From the NCBI RefSeq assembly GCF_040412425.1, contig NC_089767.1, positions 40,391,509 through 40,455,508 of the forward strand: 64,000 nucleotides of DNA. The letters are read 5' to 3'. Below are positions 1-35,392 of the stretch, piece by piece. This stretch comes from Macrobrachium rosenbergii (taxonomy: Eukaryota; Arthropoda; Malacostraca; Decapoda; Palaemonidae). The translations under genes were made by a program, and so were the position numbers. The notes beneath the pieces were generated by a model. The model searched no databases and was not told the DNA's origin. It saw only the letters and a list, made by a program, of their open reading frames with translations. The stretch's first letter is position 1, and the number at the start of each line of letters is the position of its first letter.

Positions 1-335
1 TGGCTTTGTCTGTCCGCCCTCAGATCTTAAAAACTACTGAGGCTAGAGGGCTGCTAATTGGTGCGTTGATCATCCACCCTCCAATCATCAAACATACCAA
101 ATTGCAGCCCTCTAGCCTCAGTAGCTTGTATTTTATTTAAGGTTAAAGTTAGCCATAATCGTGCGTCTGGCAACGATATAGGACTGGCCACCACTGGACC
201 GTGATTAAGTTTCATGGGCCGCGATTCAACATAGTATTATACCGAGACCACCAAAAGATAGAGATATTTTAAGTGGCCTTGATTATACGCTGTTCAGAAA
301 ACTCGATTGCGCAGAAGAAACTAAAGCGCATGTTT
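1..335 (+). repeat. Three-hairpin dispersed element, copy 1 (cut by window start)
   Basis: It shares with copies near 5.5, 21.2, 24.7, 28.1, 48.9, 52.1 and 58.7 kb a core palindrome (CTGAGGCTAGAGGGCTGC and its inverse about 60 nt later), a second hairpin (ACCGAGACCACC with a GGTGG partner), and a third near GCGCAGAAGAAAC. It has no coding capacity. Confidence 0.8.
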
Positions 336-546
336 TTTTTTATTTCCTTTTCTTGGAATTTTTTTAGATGGTTTTCCAAAGTCCAGAGTCTTTACATTCA
401 AAAACCCCGTTTTTCAATATTCTCTATTTTGTTCCTCTTTGAAATATACTGTAAATGATTCTTGTCACCTTGAAGTAATCTGCCTCGTGATGCTTGTGAT
501 TTTGTTCACTTCTTTGATTAACAGAAACCTTATTTGTTTCCAATCC

Positions 547-856
547 TGAAGGGGGCAGGTTAGTGCTTTCAGTGCGGTGCACTGTAGGCATTGCTTAAGG
601 TTCTTTGCAGCGTCCCTTCGACCCCTAGCTGCAACCCCTTTCATTCATTTTACTGTACCTCCATTCATATTCTCTCTTCCATCTTACTTTCCTCAACCCT
701 CTCCTGACAGTTGATTCATAGTGAAACTGCTTTGAGGTTTTCCTCCTGTTGCACCTTTCCAACATTTTTACCCTCAATTTCCCTTTCTGCGCTGAATAAC
801 CTCATAGGTTCCAGCGCTTGGCCTTTACCACAAGTTGTAGTTCCCATTCCATTCTT
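547..856 (+). repeat. SINE-like dispersed repeat R1, copy 1 (downstream of G1)
   Basis: About 310 bp sharing blocks such as GTGCACTGTAGGCATT, TTCTTTGCAGCGTCCCTTCG and GCTGAATGACCTCATAGGTCC with ten other sites here. Intact copies end in TTCAGTTCAATTCAAT-type runs. The rest of 340-1500 is AT-rich with no gene; the G1 3' end is expected near 1.1 kb. Confidence 0.8.
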
Positions 857-1518
857 ATATATTTCCAAATATCGCGTGCAAGGGGCACCAGAAGCTTTTA
901 AGGAAGTTGAAGTATTTGTTATCGGATGATCTAGATGGGTTTCTTTAAAAGCCAGCTGTCATGCTTAGGGAATAATACGCAAACAGAAATGTGCAAAAAT
1001 TTAATCACGAAATAAGAATAAAAATCGTGTGCTTATTGACATGAGACATGAAATTCCGTGCATATTTGATTCTTTTATTATTATTTTTTTATATTAAGCA
1101 ATACTACCAAGTTCTTATTTATTATTTTTAAAAATATTCTTCCTCGTGAAGCGTTATGCAAGTTTCATTTAAAAAATTCATCGTCTTTACATGAAGTCAG
1201 TGAATTAGATCAAACTTCTTTGTTACATGAACAACAATCAGAAGAATAAAGAAACTTCTCAACCTTTTCTCGAGCATTGTAATGAACGTCAAATTGAATG
1301 CCTATTATGTTTACAACTTCTTCACATCCGTTAAAATTCCTCACGTCTGTTAACAATCTCATCCATATTGTAAGGTATTGTATGCACAATGCCGTATGAT
1401 ATTTCTTGTCTTAGGAATCCTGTGATTGTTCCTTGATTCAATCAACTTAGGCGTAATGATTTAACTTCTTAGTTATCTTCATAATCCTCAGTCTGGTTCG
1501 GTTCAGATATGGTTCTTT

Positions 1519-6238
<4,720 letters not shown>

Positions 6239-6333
6239 GCTGGAACGTCGAGATTCTGCCACAGCGCCCTTCGTAGATGCCTGCAGTAGGAAACTGGGGA
6301 GTCGAATGCGCCTTTGCCTTCGCACTCCTGAAG

Positions 6334-6342
6334 CTTTTATAG
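6334..6342 (-). promoter_or_regulatory. TATA box of G1
   Basis: CTATAAAAG on the minus strand, about 100 nt upstream of the candidate start codon. Transcription should begin near 6305-6312. No clear initiator motif is seen. Confidence 0.6.
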
Positions 6343-6659
6343 GGAGTTTTCGATTGGAAAACTCGCTTATTACTGCGTGTGGTCTTTCCGGTCACATAAC
6401 AAGCGGCGCGGAGCTAACTTGCCACCATTTGTCTGGCTGCATTGTTGCGCCGGATTGAATGGGCTGAAAAATAAGGGTGGTGTCTTGCTGGCTTTCTTGT
6501 CCGCCCAAAAACATCCGCTGGGTATGTGACTTCAAAAATGCAATTGCAGATTTTCCCAGTGGGGAGGGGGATTTTGGGGTTGAATTCATAAGATTGGCAC
6601 TGAAGAGTAATTTACAGTCACGTCGGTTCTAGGAAGAATGAGGGATTGATTTTGTCAAT

Positions 6660-6894
6660 TTTTCTTTGAGCATTATATATATATATGTATATATATATGT
6701 ATATATATGTATGTATGTATATATATATGTGTATGTATACATATGTATGTATGTATGTATGCATATAGTATGTATGTATATATATATATGCATGTAAATT
6801 ATGTATACATATGGATGTATGTATGCATATATATAAGTATGTATATATATATATATATGTATGATATGTATATATATAAATATATATATGTATG

Positions 6895-6941
<47 letters not shown>

Positions 6942-6979
6942 CATATATATATATATAAATATATATATATATTATATAT

Positions 6980-7050
<71 letters not shown>
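6660..7050 (+). repeat. (AT)n/(ATGT)n microsatellite block upstream of G1
   Basis: Long AT-rich arrays with ATGT interruptions. It starts about 320 nt upstream of the G1 TATA box. Confidence 0.9.
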
Positions 7051-7057
<7 letters not shown>

Positions 7058-7149
7058 GTATTTCGTTTGTTAATGATGAAAAATATGGCAACGGTTGTTT
7101 TGATAGGATGATGGCAAAAAGGACTTAGAAAATATTAGGCGAAATTTCA

Positions 7150-7813
<664 letters not shown>

Positions 7814-8239
7814 TTAATTCATGTTAAGGAACCCTCTGCTGTAACGTAGTAGTTAACTTGTCACAAGAAAGAGTAGATTTCGATTTATGAGAATTGCACC
7901 AACACGCTTTGGAGTCCTTGGCTTCTCCAGAGCCTTCAGCGAAAGGCCTTTGTAGAGTGAAACACTTATTTTTTCTCTTTGCGTAATAGTGTTTTTAATA
8001 TCTACAGAATCACTGACCCCAGCATGAATAAATTCCAGCCAGGCAGGGAACTTCCTAGCACACTGAAATATACCTTTGTAGTTGATTGTAGTCTTCTATG
8101 AGCAGCACCAATGTGCAGTAAATGTTTTGCCTTGTTGTCGAACTCCTCAGTTCCAGAGCTCCTTTATTCCTCACACCCTGAGGAGGATGTGTGCAATTGG
8201 GACTTCTGAAGAAGTTCAAGGGAAGATGCAGTACAATAC

Positions 8240-8467
8240 TACCCTTGTACTGTTCTCCTTGTATTTTAATGATTTATTTCCATTTTTATCTGTTAATTGA
8301 TTTGTAAATTAATTTTTTCTTTTTTGATAAGTGGTCTCTTCTTTCTGTATTAGGCATTACCTTCTGTTATTTCTTTTTAATGAACACCATAATATTCTTT
8401 GGAAGCTTGCATTTCAAGTCAGTGGCCCCTTTGGTGGGCTTGTTCCATAATAGAATTTCTTCATCTT

Positions 8468-8545
<78 letters not shown>
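8240..8545 (+). repeat. Retroposon-like 3' end with (AAT)n tail, copy 2
   Basis: The longest match to the 60.4 kb copy, starting at CTCCTTGTATTTTAATG. It ends in about 24 AAT units. Confidence 0.7.
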
Positions 8546-8548
<3 letters not shown>

Positions 8549-8896
8549 GAGTTGTAATAATAATCAATACTGGAGTTTAGTTTAGCAAATGTTTGATCTG
8601 AATCATTTTTATTTTATACTGTGGAAGATGATGTCGTGAAGGATGAATCACATTATCTAACTCCTTTGAATAGAAACATTTTAAATTTATTCATCTGTTG
8701 CATAAATTGAAAATACACATAGTGATTGGGTGCATAGTCTTTTTATTTGTATTTTAATTGAGATATAATGGATGCTTGGATGATTTACCTTAGGTGGCCG
8801 AGTTAACAATGAATATTGAGCTTGATTGTCAAAATGCCTTTGTTAAAATGGCTGCGAATGTTGATGTAGGCTTAAACTGCGTTCAGTATTTCTTTC

Positions 8897-9213
8897 CTGA
8901 AAATCCATTAATGTTTCCTTCTTGAAACCCCATTAATATTTCGTTCCTGAAAACCCATTAATATTTCTTGCTTGAAACCCCATTAATATTTCTTGCTTGA
9001 AAACCCATTAATATATCTTTCCTGAAAACCCATTAATATTTCTTGCTTGAAACCCCATTAATATTTCTTGCTTGAAAACCCATTAATATTTCCTTCTTGA
9101 AAACCCATTAATATATCTTTCCTGAAAACCCATTAATACTTCTTTCTGAAAACCCATTAATATGTCTTGCTTGAAAACCCATTAACATTTCTTTCCTGAA
9201 AACCAATCAATAA
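8897..9213 (+). repeat. 25-26 bp minisatellite (CCTGAAAACCCATTAATATT), 3' of G2
   Basis: About 12 tandem copies alternating TTCCTGAAA and GCTTGAAA starts, suggesting a two-unit higher-order pattern. It ends about 260 nt below the G2 stop, so it may lie in the 3' UTR. Confidence 0.85.
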
Positions 9214-9473
9214 CTCTGTTGCCAATATCAGGTACTCATTCTACGCTTCACTGTTTAATCCAGAATTATAAGCATTGCCTACGATTACATTCTTTAACTC
9301 AACTTCCTATATGTTAACATGATAGATTAGCATTTTCCAAACTTCATTTTCAGTTCACTGGATATATTACATATGTAATTTCTTATGTCACGCGTCTTCG
9401 TGGGGTACATTTAAAATCTACGTCGATGACTAATCCATTGCTTAAGAGTTGCAGGCAGTTGATCAGGCTTAGC

Positions 9474-23671
<14,198 letters not shown>

Positions 23672-24049
23672 CTCGCTAATTCGCAGAATCTGTTTTGACG
23701 GGGCGTAAGGGCGAGCTTTAGTAAGGGTCGTTATTTGTGGCGTTAATGTTAACACATACGACCTTTAAATTTGCGTGCCTTTATGTAAAAGGTGCCTTCT
23801 TTCCATATGCCATCTTTAATTTTAACCTCACCTGTCCATATACTTTAAAACAAGCTGTTGATTATTTAATTAGAAAGGCGTTTTTAAGTGGTGATGGATC
23901 ATAATTGCTGCCTAAGATCTATCAGTTATATTAAAATATTTGTATTGTACTGTACGATGATTCGGGGAATATTTTTTTAACTAAATTGTTCACATATCAT
24001 ATCTGATGAATATAACCTAGACTAGGTCTTTCTCCTCTAGATCGAGAAC

Positions 24050-24262
24050 GGGATATGCTGTATATCAGGTCCACAATAATATTCAGTGGTGAATCATGTT
24101 GATTTCATAAAAACGTTACAAGAGCTTTCGAACCCTTTCCTGGGTTCATCTTCAGTCTAAGATGAACCTAGGACAGGGTTCGAAAGCTCTTGTAACGTTT
24201 TTATAAAATCAACATAATTCACAACCGAATATTATTGTGGACCTGATGTACAGCATAACCTA
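24050..24262 (+). mobile_element. Foldback element, about 213 bp palindrome, G2 first intron
   Basis: Arms of about 103 nt (24051-24153 and 24160-24262) pair over almost their whole length, e.g. ACAAGAGCTTTCGAACCC / GGGTTCGAAAGCTCTTGT. The loop is about 6 nt. Confidence 0.8.
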
Positions 24263-24708
24263 GATTATCCTTGGATCCTTTCAACTAATGGTTGGAAACT
24301 AGTGAATGCGGCTCCAAGTCTCAAAATGCACCTCTTGTCTTTTCTTATGAGTTTTGTTTTCGTGAATTTCCATCCTATCACTGACATTCCGCATTTATGT
24401 GTGTGCCAACTTTAGTGAATACGTTGTTTAAATATGTATATGTCTGTCTTTATAAGTGTATTCATACGTTGAACCCTTAAGCTAGACCGGAACACTAAAA
24501 TACCAGGCCACTCCATGTTGTTTCCTGAAGATGTGCTTTTGTAATCTGCGGTGTAAACGAAAGTGCCAAGGTACCGCTGCGTATTCGAGCTTCTTCGCGG
24601 TCTAGAATTAGCCTTGCAGTGGTATAAGAGATGCCTTCTGTTGAGCTCACGGCATATAATTGTGAATGAGCTTGATGTTTTCCTTGATGAAATCTACTAA
24701 GATCTACA

Positions 24709-25168
24709 GTAAACAAGTAAAAAATGCAACTTCGGCGCAATTGAGTTTTCTGTACAACGTACAATTAAGGCCACCGAAAATAGATCTATCTTTTGGTGGT
24801 CTCGGTATAATGAGGTATAGGGCCCGGTGGTGGCCTGCCCTATATCGTTGCCAGAAGCAAGATTATGGCTAACTTTAGCCTTAAATGAAATAAAAAAAAA
24901 TACTGAAGCTAGAGGGTTGCAATTTGGTATGATTGATGATTGGAGGGTGGGATGATCAACATAACCAATTTGCAACCCTCTAGCCTCAGTGGATTTTAAG
25001 ATCTGAGGGCTGACAGAAAAAGTGCCGACAGAAAGCAATTTTTAAGATTGAGAGCGTACAGAAAAAGTGCGGACAGAAAAAGTGTAGACAGAAAAAGTGC
25101 GGACAGAAAAAAAAAAGTGCGGACGGTCAGACAAAGCCGGCACAATAGTTTTCTTTATAGTAAACTAA
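24709..25168 (-). repeat. Three-hairpin dispersed element, copy 4 (G2 first intron)
   Basis: It sits about 15 nt past the donor of the G2 leader exon. One end has extra CGGACAGAAAAAGTG units. Confidence 0.85.
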
Positions 25169-25188
25169 AGCGTTTACTATTTACTTAC

Positions 25189-25256
25189 AAATCGTGGCAA
25201 TGCAGAACTGGAGGGCGAGACCCTCCTTGGCTCCAACAGCTGTCTGTGGATTGTGC
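25189..25256 (-). other. G2 non-coding leader exon
   Basis: It lies about 25-95 nt downstream of a strong TATA box and ends in a good donor (CGATTT/GTAAGT). No ATG in it leads to a long frame. It is inferred to splice to the signal-peptide exon near 23689. The upper edge is estimated from TATA spacing. Confidence 0.55.
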
Positions 25257-25280
25257 GAGGAGGAGAACAGTGGGCGAACC

Positions 25281-25287
25281 TTATATA
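25281..25287 (-). promoter_or_regulatory. TATA box of G2
   Basis: GGGTATATAAGG on the minus strand, with its predicted start about 25-30 nt downstream (near 25255). Confidence 0.65.
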
Positions 25288-26315
25288 CCCTTTGTACAAG
25301 CACGAGAACAAAGGGAACTTAGAGAGAATGCAGATGACTGGGACTGGGTGACATCGTTGTTACGCGGCCTTGTTGGGTGAATTCTCTCATTCATTTTTTT
25401 TTTGTTATAATTAATTGTCCTAGTTAGAATTATTTGTTCTTATTAATTCTATTTTTCTTATTTAGAAATCGCTACATTTTATCATTTAACCAGGGCATTG
25501 CGTTGCGTTCACTGCTGTGTGTATGTTTGTGTTCGTAATGTGTGAAAAATTAATATTTTTTATTTTTTTCAATTGTGAATTTTCTCTCATTCACTATTAG
25601 TTCTAATTATTTGTTCTAATTCTTCTTCTTCTTTTAATTAGAAATCTTCTAATTTTATCATTAAGCTTGGCGTTACATCACGTTCACTGTTATTCGTGTT
25701 TGTGTATGTAATGTTTTGTGAAAAATTATTTTTGTTTTTAAATTGTCTTTTTTTCTCATAGACTTGAATATGCAAGGGTATAATTATCTTGTCAAATATC
25801 TATAAATTTTACTATGCCCATTCCGGCCTCAGTAAATAAACTGGAAATTTCACTGGAAATCAGTGAATTCACTGAGAATCTAGTCTGTCATTTTCTTCTG
25901 AACTGGAACCCATTCTTTCTCCTTCCTTCTCTTTCTTTTTTCCTTCATCTTTCTTTTCCCTCCGATCTGGACCGTAGGTTTCCAGTTCCATGCGCTTAAC
26001 ATGGAATGTCCTGGAAAATTCTGGTATGCCAAGAGTCGTGTATGACCGCTAGCTGCGCAGACGCTCTGTGGGAACGGTCTGATTGATTAAGTCTTTGCAT
26101 GAAACCTGGTAGACAAGATATAACAGAAATATCTAGTAGAGTAAAGGATTAAGCTTAAACTTATATTAATTTTGGTTTTCTTATTACATTTAAGGCGATT
26201 TCCTACAAGAAACTAGTAATGTTATGTAAGTTATCTTGCATAAATAAATACATTAACTCCTTCTCTTTCATAGGTCATATTCAGTGCAGGTACTCTTGTA
26301 GTATCACGAGAGGCC

Positions 26316-26612
26316 AGTGCTAGGAAAGGCATTTCTCTGTAGGCATTACTGAAGGTTCTTTGCAGCGTCCCCTCGGCCCCTAGCTGCAACCCCTTTCATT
26401 CCTTTAACTGTATCTCCATTCATATTCTCTTTCTTCCATCTTGCTATCCACCCTCTCCTAACAATTATCTCATAGTGCCACTGCAAGGTTTCCTCCCGTT
26501 ACACCTTTCAGACCTTTTACTGTCAATTTCGTTTCAGCTCTGAATGACCTCACAGGTCCCAGTGCTTGGCCTTTGGCCTAAATTCTGTATTCAGTTCAAT
26601 TCAATTCAGAAT
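26316..26612 (+). repeat. SINE-like repeat R1, copy 5
   Basis: 5' diverged, 3' end TTCAGTTCAATTCAATTCAG. The spacer 25.3-26.3 kb before it shows no gene. Confidence 0.8.
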
Positions 26613-27164
26613 CCGGATTTAAATCTCTGAAGAATTATGATCTTTATTTTTGTCGTGAATTGCAGAAGTTTCTCACGTCGTAAGTACAGTTAAGGTCAGT
26701 TATTTTAGAAAAATGGAAGAAAATGAGTCATTGGTACCATTTCTATAAAGCTGTATATAAACTTACATACATATACATACATACATACATACATATATAT
26801 ATATATAGATATAGATATAATAATTATTTGTGTGTGTGTGTATTTATACATATATACATATGTATGTGTGTATATTTGTGTATATATCATGTCAACCAGT
26901 TGACTATCATGCAGGAGAATATGGTCCACATTTGTCAACAGAGTCATTTCCTCAGACGAACCTGGCGAGCGTGAAAATTGTCAGAGAGCGGATCTCCGCT
27001 AGAAATCGCTCGTTAAACAAAGAAAGCCTCTTCGTAGTCCGCGCACAAATAAAAAAGGAAAACAAAAAAGTAAAAAGCATTCTCTTCTCTTTGATGTCGT
27101 CTTCCGTCTGCCGTTGGATTGTTTAATTTCTAAAGTATCTTCATGGCTGCTAATTTTGTTCACC

Positions 27165-27506
27165 GTAGGGGAGGGGATAGTGCTGTCAGTGCACCGTAGG
27201 CATTGCTGTACTTGAGGTTCTTTGCGGCGTGCATTCCTAAGGCCCCTAGCTGCGACCCCTTTCGTTTCTTTTACTGTACCTCCTTTCATATTCTCTTTCC
27301 TCCATCTTACTTTCCTTAACACTCTCCTAGCAATTGATTCATAGTGCTTCAACTGCGAGGTTTTCCTCCTGTCACGCCTTTCAAACCTTTTACTGTCAAT
27401 TTCACCTTTCAAACCTTTTACTATCAATTTCCATTTCAGCGCTGAATGACCTTATAGGTCCCAGTGCTTGGCCTTTGGCCTAAATAGTATATTCAGTTAA
27501 ATTCAG
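27165..27506 (+). repeat. SINE-like repeat R1, copy 6
   Basis: Full length with an internal duplication of the TTTCAAACCTTTTACTGTCA segment. A C-rich run follows near 27550. Confidence 0.85.
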
Positions 27507-27677
27507 TGCTAATTTTGTTGCTGGGGTGGACTTGTCCGTCTCGCACAACCGCCCCCCCCCCCGCCCCACACACACCAGAGAGTCCACTTTATTTGTGATT
27601 TTGTCTTTTATGATAGCTTAGTAATTGTTTTGATTGTACTAGAGTATGAATGAATAAATTTAATAAGTGTTTCATCG

Positions 27678-27942
27678 CCGTAGGGGGTTAGTGCCGTCAG
27701 TGCACCTCATGCTGTGCACTGCAGGCATTACTTAAAGGTTCTTTGCAGTGTCCCTTAGGCCCCTAGGTGCCACCGCTTTCATTCCTTTTTACTATACCTC
27801 TGTTCATATTCTCTATCTTCCATCTTATTTTCCACCCTCTCCTAACAATTGTCTCAACATTATTTTCAGCGTTGAATGGCCTCATAGGTCCCAGTGCTTG
27901 GCCTTAGGCATAAATTTATTATTGCAGTTCCAGTTCAGGTAA
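27678..27942 (+). repeat. SINE-like repeat R1, copy 7
   Basis: Internally shortened copy in the same orientation as copies 5 and 6. Confidence 0.8.
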
Positions 27943-28078
27943 GTATTTTATCGGGCTGAGGGTCCCTTTATTGAATTTAGGCCTAACCTTCAAAAATGTT
28001 TAATCGGGATTCCGTTGCCCGCGCCGTCGGCATTCATGGAAAGATCCCCTCCAAAGAAGTCGTCTTAGAGATATTTAA

Positions 28079-28265
28079 TCAAGTAAAAAATGCAGCGATA
28101 TAGGATAGGCCACCACCGGGCTTTGGTTAAAATTTCACGGGCCGCGGCTCAGGCAGCATTATACCGAGACCACCGAAAGATAGATCTATTTTCGGTGGCA
28201 TTGATTATACGCTGTTGCAGAAAACTCGATTGCGCCAAAGAAACTTCGGAGCATATTTTTACTTT
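28079..28265 (+). repeat. Three-hairpin dispersed element, copy 5 (partial)
   Basis: Only the second and third hairpins remain. AAGTAAAAAATGC, which belongs to the other end, is fused to its start, so it is rearranged. Confidence 0.75.
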
Positions 28266-28493
28266 TCTTTTTACAATAACATTTTTAATGTGACCAATAT
28301 CCGATATTGGTGAAATTGTCATATATTATGTATGCGAAGAAACTTGCTTGTATTCTTAACCCCAGCCATGGTTAGGCTGTAACAGTGTACCAATGATAAT
28401 AATAAATTTACTTTATTCCTCCTTCCTTCCTCCCACCCCTTGTACCTTCCTCTAAACCCCCCCTCACCACTTCTACCTTCCTCTTCCCGTCAC

Positions 28494-28780
28494 CAGCTCC
28501 TCATTGGGTGGGATGGGTACCGTTCTCAGTAGCACTTTGCTGGCCACGCGTTCGAATCTCCGACCGGCCAATGAAAAATTAGAGGAATTTATTTCTGGTG
28601 ATAGAAATTCATTTCTCAGTATAATGTGGTTCTGATTCCACAATAAGCTGTAGGTCCATTTGCTAGGTAACCAATTGGTTCATAGCCACTTAAAATAAGT
28701 AATCCTTCTGGCCAGCCCTCTCTAGGAGAGCTGTTGATCAGCTCAGTGGTCTGGTTAAACTAAGGCATACTTAACTTCTC
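28494..28780 (+). repeat. tRNA-derived SINE family T, copy 1
   Basis: GTTCGAATCTCCGACCGGCC holds a pol III B-box. An A-box-like GGGTGGGATGGGTACC lies about 40 nt upstream. The body shares GGATTCCACAATAAGCTGTAGG and ends GGTCTGGTTAAACTAAGG, as in copies at 53.8 and 56.4 kb. Confidence 0.8.
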
Positions 28781-29264
28781 GTCACTTCTTTTACACGAAG
28801 ATGTTTCTCCAGTCATTTCACCTAATTTCGGTGTCCTTTCCCATATAAGGAAGTATAGGTCACCTTCGCTTTCAAATGGCTGATGGTAAATACCTGAATT
28901 TAAAGGCGTTCGGAATTCTCTCTCTTCCCAGAGGTTCCTAGTAACATCAGATTAAATGAAAATACAATCTCATGAAGACTCTTTATTCCAAAGGTATACA
29001 GGGAATAATATCTGTAGAATAGCAAATGATCAATGCTAAAAATAATAACAACAACTGTTTTATCAAAATTGAAACGATAGAAACAAAAAACACACGACCA
29101 AAAATAAAATTCATGCAATCAGAACAACAAATCGGCACAACAACAATTGACAAAGGCTAAAATATCTGTACCACTAGACCGGTGGTAGACAATAGAACTG
29201 GGACACTTTGTCTTTAGTAGAATCCACTGAAATTAGAGGCATTTGGAGGCCAATTCTTATATTT

Positions 29265-32249
<2,985 letters not shown>

Positions 32250-32418
32250 CCTCGAGAATTTATGCTAAAATTGAGAATTGCAGTAATGAATATGCTGTGA
32301 TACTTTCGCTGGATGACCTAATATTAGTCTTTCAGTTGTGTCTAGTATTTACTAGATTTATTTGTTTGAATACCTTCGTCAATGCACGGTTGGCTTTACA
32401 CAGTACCTTGACTCTTAC

Positions 32419-32465
32419 CTCTAAGGAGTTTCCGTCGTAACCAGGCGGAGAGCAGCTGTGAAATG
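32419..32465 (-). other. G3 non-coding leader exon
   Basis: It starts about 25-30 nt downstream of the TATA-like box and ends at the donor TTAGAG/GTAAGA. It is expected to splice to 32264. The upper edge is estimated. Confidence 0.5.
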
Positions 32466-32488
32466 AAGGTGACAAATCGGAACAAGAG

Positions 32489-32497
32489 CTATTTATC
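32489..32497 (-). promoter_or_regulatory. TATA-like box of G3
   Basis: GATAAATAG on the minus strand, about 75 nt upstream of the leader-exon donor, the same geometry as G2 and G4. Confidence 0.5.
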
Positions 32498-32867
32498 CCT
32501 TAAGCAACCAACCGGTGACCGTTTTCTGTGGAAGACTCGTTCGTACGCCCTCCCCCCAAAAAAAAAAAAAAACGACTCTGGAAGCTAGCGAGGAAGAGTT
32601 GATAATGGTAATCACTACGGGTAATGGTAGCTGTGGCGATGACAAAGGAGGGTGTCTCTTGGCCTCAAGGGAGTCACCTATATCTGTAAAAAAAAAAAAA
32701 AGAAGAAGAAAACATGCTGTTTTAGCGAGTTTATCGACCGTGTCTTTGTTACTGGTGGGGATTTGTAGACGCCTCTGGTGATTGGGCGTTTTAAGAGGGT
32801 TTTATTTTTTTGCTGTTGCTAGAATGCAAAGTGGTCGATTTTTTTTTTTTTTTTGCTCAAGTTGTGT

Positions 32868-33111
<244 letters not shown>

Positions 33112-34256
33112 GCACACACGTACATATATGTACTTTGACATGTATTTTATTTCCTGTGATAATTATTCGTTTCTCATTGAGGAATTTAACTGACAGGTGA
33201 ATTTTTTTCTGACTATTTTGTATTGGAAGCTAGTCATTCAGTATTCGGTATATTAGTCACAGGTTAAGTACGATGCTTTTTACCCAGCTTCACAGTAATT
33301 TGTAACTGATGGATATATTAACTGTGAAATATTTTCATTAAAAGACGACTGGCCAAACCGAGTTTAAATTTTAACGTCGAATTGTCCCAATCTATGACTG
33401 TTAATTGGTTCCTGACTTCAGGCAAACATTGTACATTTCAAGGTTAAGTATAAACTCAGTGTACTGAATGTTGGTGTTTTTAGTAGAGTAATTAAACGTT
33501 GGGTTATTGTATATACAAAAAGGTTACACTGCTCAAAGTCATATCATGCACAGTCATCCAGTATAGGACAAAAAATGTACTCAGATGGAACGCCCTTCTG
33601 ATGAGTTATATTTCCGATGGCGCCGGTCAGCCGTGTCCACACGTGCGGCGATTCCGCAGGCGTAGGCGGAAGTGGGCTTACGTGCTCGTGGTGCAAGAAT
33701 CCTTAGCAGCTTACCTTAGCTGCTTCCCTTAGCGGATCTAGTGAGTCAAGTTCAAGATTGATGTAAATGGCTCTTACTTATTACACACCATGACAGATCA
33801 TTTCGCAAACTGTGTGTGGTGAAGTAATCGAGATTTCGACTCCAGGGGAAGGGGGATTAAGGTGTCACAAAATAATATTGGCTGTGTATCGTTCCTGTTT
33901 CGAAACCAGGATATACCCTTGAAATGGCTTACCATTTGCTTGATTTTGCTTGATTTTTTTTCCAGCCAATATTCAAATAAAATCCTTCTTATTGAGGAAC
34001 AGTTAATTTCTGGATTTCCTGCCTTTTGCTTTTGGGTGCTTTTCCCACTGCAAGCACTGAATCCAAAGACATAGAAGGAGGCGTGAAAGAAAGCTGTCTC
34101 TCCATGCTAGGATTCGGACCAGTCAGTTCAGATTTCTCCCTCTGGATTATGAAGGGGCAATAATTAAGTTTGTGTATATTTACAAAGTATATCTCATGCA
34201 GTTCAGATATATTTTGCTTGAACTGAAACAGGCCCTTTTCAAGGGAAAACTCAAAG

Positions 34257-35010
34257 TTGTCAAAGTTGAACCCCCATCGTGGTTTCAGGAACAAAGCTGT
34301 CAAAGTTGAACCCCCATCGTGGTTTCAGGAACAAAGCTGCCAGAGTTGAACCTCCATCGTGGTTTCAGGATCAAAGCTGTCAAAGTTGAACCTCCATCGT
34401 GGTTTCAGGAACAAAGTTGTCAAAATTGAACCTCCATCGTGGTTTCAGGAACAAAGCTACCAAAGTTGAACCTCCATCGTGGTTTCAGGAACAAAGCTGT
34501 CAAAGTTGAACCTCCATCGTGGTTTCAGGAACAAAACTGTCAAAGTTGAACCTCCATCGTGGTTTCAGGAACAAAGCTGCCAAAGTTGAACCTCCATCGT
34601 GGTTTCAGGATCAAAACTGTCAAAGTTGAACCTCCATCGTGGTTTCAGGAACAAAGCTACCAAAGTTGAACCTCCATCGTGGTTTCAGGAACAAAGCTGT
34701 CAAAGTTGAACCTCCATCGTGGTTTCAGGAACAAAGCTGCCAAAGTTGAACCTCCATCGTGGTTTCAGGAACAAAGCTGTCAAAGTTGAACCTCCATCGT
34801 GGTTTCAGGAACAAAGCTGCCAAAACAAAGTTGAACTTCCATCGTGGTTTCAGGAACAAAGCTGTCAAAGTTGAACCTCCATCGTGGTTTCAGGAACAAA
34901 GCTGCCAAAGTTCCTTTTCAGGAACAAAGCTGAACCTCCATCGTGGTTTCAGGAACAAAGCTGTCAAAGTTGAACCTCCATCGTGGTTTCAGGAACAAAG
35001 CTGTCAGAGC
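34257..35010 (+). repeat. 40-bp minisatellite, about 18 copies
   Basis: Unit AACAAAGCTGTCAAAGTTGA plus ACCTCCATCGTGGTTTCAGG, highly homogeneous, with variants CTGTC, CTGCC and CTACC and one disturbed region near 34820-34930. Its open frames are repeat artefacts. Confidence 0.95.
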
Positions 35011-35392
35011 TGAACCTCAAGAAATACATTGACAAAGACAGCCCAGTCCAGAAATAAATCCATCGTAGAATATTAAAGCAAACGATGTATTTCCCTACAT
35101 GTCCCCTCGTTTGTGTGACGATGTATTTTGCTGCTTGAACGAACGTGTGATTCATGAGGCGAAAGCACCAGTGCTTGACATCACCAGAAGGGGAACGCTT
35201 CCAGTAAAGACCAGTTATTCCGTTTTTCTCCTCTTAAGCTTCCTTGTCCTTGAGACCTTTTTTATTTATTAGTTTTTTTTATTTTGCTAAGGCTTAGCAC
35301 CCCATATTTTAGCCCTTGGAAATTCATTTGCATAAGTAATTTATAAGTTTGTTGCTGTTGACAACATACCCTGGCGTTTTTATACTCTCTTT

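Noticed and set aside
24050..24262. microRNA precursor
   Set aside because: Arms over 100 nt with near-perfect pairing and a 6-nt loop fit a foldback element better than an animal pre-miRNA.
28494..28570. Possible tRNA gene (B-box GTTCGAATCTCC)
   Set aside because: No cloverleaf or acceptor stem can be built, and it recurs with a constant long 3' body, so it is a SINE head.
33989..34303. Minus-strand frame of 104 codons
   Set aside because: No family resemblance, no splice context matching neighbours, and it runs into the 40-bp minisatellite.
34257..35010. CRISPR-like array of direct repeats
   Set aside because: Units are contiguous with no unique spacers, in a eukaryotic context.
34759..35013. 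Open frame with repeated FRNKAVKVEPPSW
   Set aside because: It is the 40-bp minisatellite; 40 is not a multiple of three, so the frame rotates, and there is no start or splice context.
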